Shown here in pieces: positions 60,310-64,000 of a DNA stretch of 64,000 nucleotides (the stretch's first letter is position 1; each line of letters begins with the position of its first letter). The position numbers and the translations under genes were made by a program. The notes under the pieces are model-generated. The model worked only from the letters and a program-made list of their open reading frames with translations, did no database searches and was not told where the DNA came from. The stretch is from Marsupella aquatica (Eukaryota > Marchantiophyta), in the NCBI GenBank assembly GCA_973895155.1, contig OZ316894.1, forward strand, positions 12,090,001 through 12,154,000. The letters are read 5' to 3'.

Positions 60310-60523
60310 TAGTGACATACATTCATTGTAGGGAACCATTTCATGATGAGCCCCCATGGATCCAGCAGGGATCACATTATGTGTAGAGGGAGACGAGAAA
60401 ATCAGGACCACCAAGTGGGCAACCAGTGACCGAGTACATAATATGAAATCTCATCCACAACCCACAAAACTCATACATACACCTGGGACCTTTTGATATA
60501 CACTTTGGGAACGGGTTTTACAT

Positions 60524-60652
60524 CTTTTTCTCAAGAAGTTGTTTGGGTCCATCCTAGTTCTTTGGAGAAACCTCGTGGTCCATCTTGGCATCAGCTTACT
60601 TATCAAAGCTCAATTTAAACGTGAGCGTGACTCATCGAAAGGAAAGCACAGC
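60524..60652 (+). repeat. Dispersed repeat shared with 46.3 kb
   Basis: Second copy of the block described at 46308-46402, about 750 bp upstream of the PIS start codon. Confidence 0.7.
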
Positions 60653-60787
60653 TGTTTTTTGTGGCGATGGATCGCAATGTCTCTCCCTTTCTCTCGTTTC
60701 TGTGATCGGACAACATCGAAGTAATGGAACGTGTCCAGACCTCGACTCACTCCTTCCTGCATGCTCCCGTTGCTCGCACGCACCACG

Positions 60788-60915
60788 CGCTTCGAATCAG
60801 AGTTTCCCTTGCTGCAAAGAAATTTTAACAAAAGGTGCGAAGATTTTCTCGTTCTCACAGAGCGCTTCAAATCAGAGTTTCCCCTGCTGCAAAGAAATCG
60901 TTAGAAAAGGTCAGG
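60788..60915. repeat. 75-bp tandem duplication upstream of PIS
   Basis: A unit with AATCAGAGTTTCCC-TGCTGCAAAGAAAT starts near 60788 and 60863. Further on, a GGAAGC repeat fills about 61105-61130. These lie in the probable promoter or 5' UTR of the PIS gene. Confidence 0.75.
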
Positions 60916-61395
60916 AGATTTACTGGCTCGACTATGGCAGCTCATTTATGTGTGTGAGAGATTCATTGAGAGTGTTTCCTCTGCTGTCGGGACGATTTGG
61001 ATTGCGACAACTGCGACTGATTACTTTGCAGTTGATTTGGAATTGCAGCGTATTGTTGGAATTCCGACCTTGCAGCGCGCCATTGAAGTTAAACGAAGGC
61101 CAGGCCGAAGCGGAAGCGGAAGCGGAAGCGAAAAGCAGAAGCGACGGAAAGAGGAGGTGACAAGTCTTGCTACTCGTCTAGGTTGACGATGGAAAGAGGA
61201 GATGAGAAATCGCAGAGAGTGGAAAAATCTTGTTACTGGTCTAGGCTGCCAAGCAGAGAGAGATGAGCGCAGGCGGATGGCATTTTGTGTTGCCTCGGTT
61301 GTAGAGTAGTTGAGGAGGAAGAGAAGTCAAGACGAGATCACAATAGGAGGACAGGAAAGGAAAGAGAAGACTAGAGGGGAAGAAGAGCAGCGAAG

Positions 61396-64000
61396 ATGGA
61401 GACCGCGGAGACCAGCGGCAGCGGCAGGGGCAGGCGCAAAGCGCGCTCCAACTCTAAGAGGACCGGTTACAGAGGCTGGCCGGTTTATGTTTACGTCCCG
61501 AATCTTATTGGTATCTACTCCTACCTCTCATTGACTCGTTCCTTCTAAACTCTGCAAATAATTCCTTTCTGATTCAACCATTTAGTTAGTCTCCTGTGCG
61601 TTAATTACTTCCATCCTTGCTTCACTGCCCTCTGGCCTGTTTTAAATGGATAAGGATCGTCTGTCTCTTCGGTACAATTAGTCATTTGTCACAAACAAAC
61701 AAAAAGGATGTCCTCATTTGCTTTTTCATGCGCTGTACTCGAAGTGCGATTCTGAGGTAGTGCCACTGAACGGCATTATTGATTCATACACGCATTGTGT
61801 GCACCGCTGGTGAGGTCTTTCATCAACATTCTTGCTGGCATCGTTCGAGTTGTTCAGTTTGAATCCTCTCTCTACATCGTGTTGTAATTGTTGTTTTCTT
61901 CTCGGCAGTGTAGTTCGTTTTGATAAATAAAAGCACGAGAACTAGTAGGTCGTCAATTTTTTGAAGGACGGGAGGATTCCATGTCTTGAAGAAACTGAAC
62001 TTCCAGGTGAACCAGCACTATTTTGAATCATTGTTCTCGTTTTCTGACATCCTAATTCTCCTCTGTAAGCTGCGTTGCAGGATATGCTAGAATTTTGGCA
62101 AGTTGTTGCGCTTTCGCGGTGGCCTTCAGGAACAAACAATTATTTGTTGTCCTCTATCTTATCAGGTAGTTTCGACCTCGGATGCTGCTAAAGTGGGCCT
62201 GAGATGTTGGTTTCACGTGCTTCGTAAATTCTTTCTGGATTACGTCCTGTTTCTTGAATCTATCGGTGTAATGAGAGCGAAACTTATAAGCTACAAAAGC
62301 TGAACCCTGTGTGGCATTCTTGACGCAGCTTCGTCTGTGATGAATTGGATGGACGCTTCGCCCGAATGCTTAATCAAAGTACGCAGTTCGCTGGCTTGCT
62401 TATCAAGGAGAAAAGTAGAAGCACTAGGATCGTTACATACGAAAGCACTTTTCTGTGGAATGTATGCTTGCCTATTCAAAGTCAGTCATCTAGAGTTAGC
62501 CAAATGTTTTCTTGTACCGCTACTGATTAGCATTGATTGGAGTTTTTTTTAGTTCTGCTTACAGTGGCTGTTTCTCATGGGTGCAGCCTCGACATTTGGA
62601 GCTGTGTTAGATATGATGACGGATAGGTATTCCCGGACGTCCTTCTGAAAGTTCTCATTCTGTTGCTAATGGTCCAATTTTATGTCCTGGGCATTTCTAG
62701 CTCTGTCATGCATACTTGGATGTATGCCGACTCAATCGTAGAACGTCCTGCGCAGGGTGAGCACTGCTTCGCTTCTGGTGGTGCTAACACATGTTTACAA
62801 GTAAGTTGACACCTATCGTTGTAACTATTATAGTCACTTTCCTGTAGGTTTTGGTCTGTTAAGTAATAAACTTTCTTCCGGTCAAGGAACGGGTCTTTGT
62901 TTAGTGGATTATATTCCATGTGTGACTTATTTGGATATGTTTGGATGATCGTCGTACCAGATGTTATAGACCTTCGAATTGCACACACTAGGAAATGTTC
63001 AAAATAAGCTAAGTTGATTATTGTGACCCCTCCTGATGATAGGTGAACATGTAGTTAACTCTTGTTCTGGATGATGATCACTGTGGATTGTTGCACCTCA
63101 TGGAGCTGGGAAGTACACAAATAGTTTTCTTAAAGCACAAAAGCGCACACCTGATTTCCGCTCGTCGTGTGTACTCTTGGCTCAGGAGCAATTTCTTGTT
63201 GTTTCTTGGTCTCCTTGCCCTCGACATCTCGAGCCACTGGCTGCAGATGTACAGGTATGGCTCTCTCATTGTCCTGTTGTTTGATGGTTTGATAGGTTTT
63301 TTCGTTTAGAATGGTTATTGGATGTATGATTGAATAACCTTCTCCTCGTATTATCTGACAATTGGAATTGTTGCAGCACTCTACTGGGAACCAAAAAAAG
63401 CCATAAGGATATGGCAGACAGCAAAAGCTGGTTACTTTCTGCTTATTACCAGTATCGCAGCTTTATGGGTTATTGTTGCATAGGAGCCGAGGTGATCCCC
63501 CTCGCTTTGTACCCTGTTTCTCGGCTTTGCATTGGTGGGAAAATTCGTTAGTCCTGGGGTTTTGAAGCTATGTTCAATAATGTCCCATCTCAAATTCTTT
63601 TGACTGTAGAGGACTATCCGGCGCCTCTGTGGGCAGAATATTGTGTTACGAAACCCTGATGATGATACGGGTTTCATCTTAGTGGCAGAGTCGTCTTAGT
63701 TGCTGACATATCTGAGTTTCTCCAAAGTATTACAAGTGAAGTTGACCCGCTTTACGCTCTGTTTCAGATCCTGTACATTGTGCTTTATTTGCTACCAAAT
63801 CCGACTGGGAACCTGCTGGAGGTACCTAAGTGGCTGTTTTCTTACCTTTGCTTGTTTTAATTCGAAGTGGCACCATGTGTTTTAAAAGCAAGCTCCGTTG
63901 TTCATCACCATTTTGGTTGGATCCCTACAGGCAGTGAAGTTAGCTTCTCGGGAGCAATCAATACTATTTTTCATTGGTCTGCTTGCAGCACCAGGCTGTG
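61396..64000 (+). CDS. PIS1: Phosphatidylinositol synthase, cut by the window end
   Basis: CDP-diacylglycerol-inositol 3-phosphatidyltransferase, a membrane enzyme that makes phosphatidylinositol from CDP-DAG and myo-inositol, mainly in the ER. Exons: 61396-61510, 62081-62165, 62329-62378, 62587-62626, 62756-62800, 63186-63254, 63377-63491, 63768-63821 and 63931 to beyond 64000; about 214 residues seen. A basic N-terminus (to about residue 27) precedes VYVYVPNLIGYARI. The CDP-alcohol phosphotransferase motif is built across an intron: DELDGRFAR plus TFGAVLDMMTD, with all Asp residues of D-x2-D-G-x2-A-R-x8-G-x3-D-x3-D. Then follow LGLLALDISSHWLQMY, SHKD and hydrophobic segments such as SILFFIGLLAAPG. 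Plant PIS is about 225-230 residues, so only a short tail is missing. Confidence 0.95.

Noticed and set aside
1-64000. CRISPR array, bacterial operon, rRNA or tRNA genes
   Set aside because: Spliceosomal introns and plant gene families show this is nuclear eukaryotic DNA. No regularly spaced repeat-spacer array and no tRNA or rRNA consensus was noticed, though tRNA detection by eye is weak and a tRNAscan-SE run would be decisive.

Overview
The window is nuclear DNA from a land plant. Five conserved single-copy plant genes are split by short GT-AG introns (roughly 70-610 bp), or intronless in one case. Most space between genes is decayed transposable-element sequence and short local tandem duplications. 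The gene set and the expanded GDSL family fit a seed-free plant (bryophyte or lycophyte grade), but this is inference; nothing in the sequence fixes the species.

Layout. At 1-7.3 kb a plus-strand gene for bifunctional aminodeoxychorismate synthase (folate pathway, 13 exons) runs toward a minus-strand bystin/ENP1 gene (11 exons, 8.9-12.3 kb). Bystin has a telo-box-like motif just upstream, as plant ribosome-biogenesis genes often do. At 16.6-17.6 kb lies an intronless minus-strand CCCH+RING protein of the RNF113/CWC24 type, divergent from a plus-strand NEDD8-activating enzyme subunit gene (UBA3/ECR1, 9 exons, 18.1-21.7 kb). At 61.4-64 kb a phosphatidylinositol synthase gene (9 exons seen) runs off the right edge.

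From 37.7 to 55.1 kb is a cluster of five GDSL/SGNH esterase paralogues: one on the plus strand (A) and four on the minus strand (B-E). A-D keep the same two-exon structure, with the intron splitting the last catalytic block (Asp-X-X-His). E is cut off in exon 1 by a recombination junction and has lost that block, so it is a pseudogene. Flanking sequences were duplicated with the genes: a three-unit minisatellite lies upstream of C, D and E, and related 3' flanks follow A-D, with inverted homology between the A and B flanks.

From 21.7 to 37 kb and 55.4 to 60.3 kb there are no convincing genes. I resolve a solo copia-type LTR with 5-bp target-site duplication (34.8 kb), an older related LTR (57.7 kb) split by a 353-bp MITE with poly-G ends and an 8-bp duplication, a 239-bp hAT-type MITE with a perfect 8-bp duplication (36.4 kb), two Helitron-like 3' ends (34.1 and 60.3 kb) and an unusual array of about 55-60-bp units that resembles serial Helitron 3' termini (27.4-28.6 kb).

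Exon coordinates were read by hand from splice sites, reading frame and family conservation; they have not been checked against transcripts.
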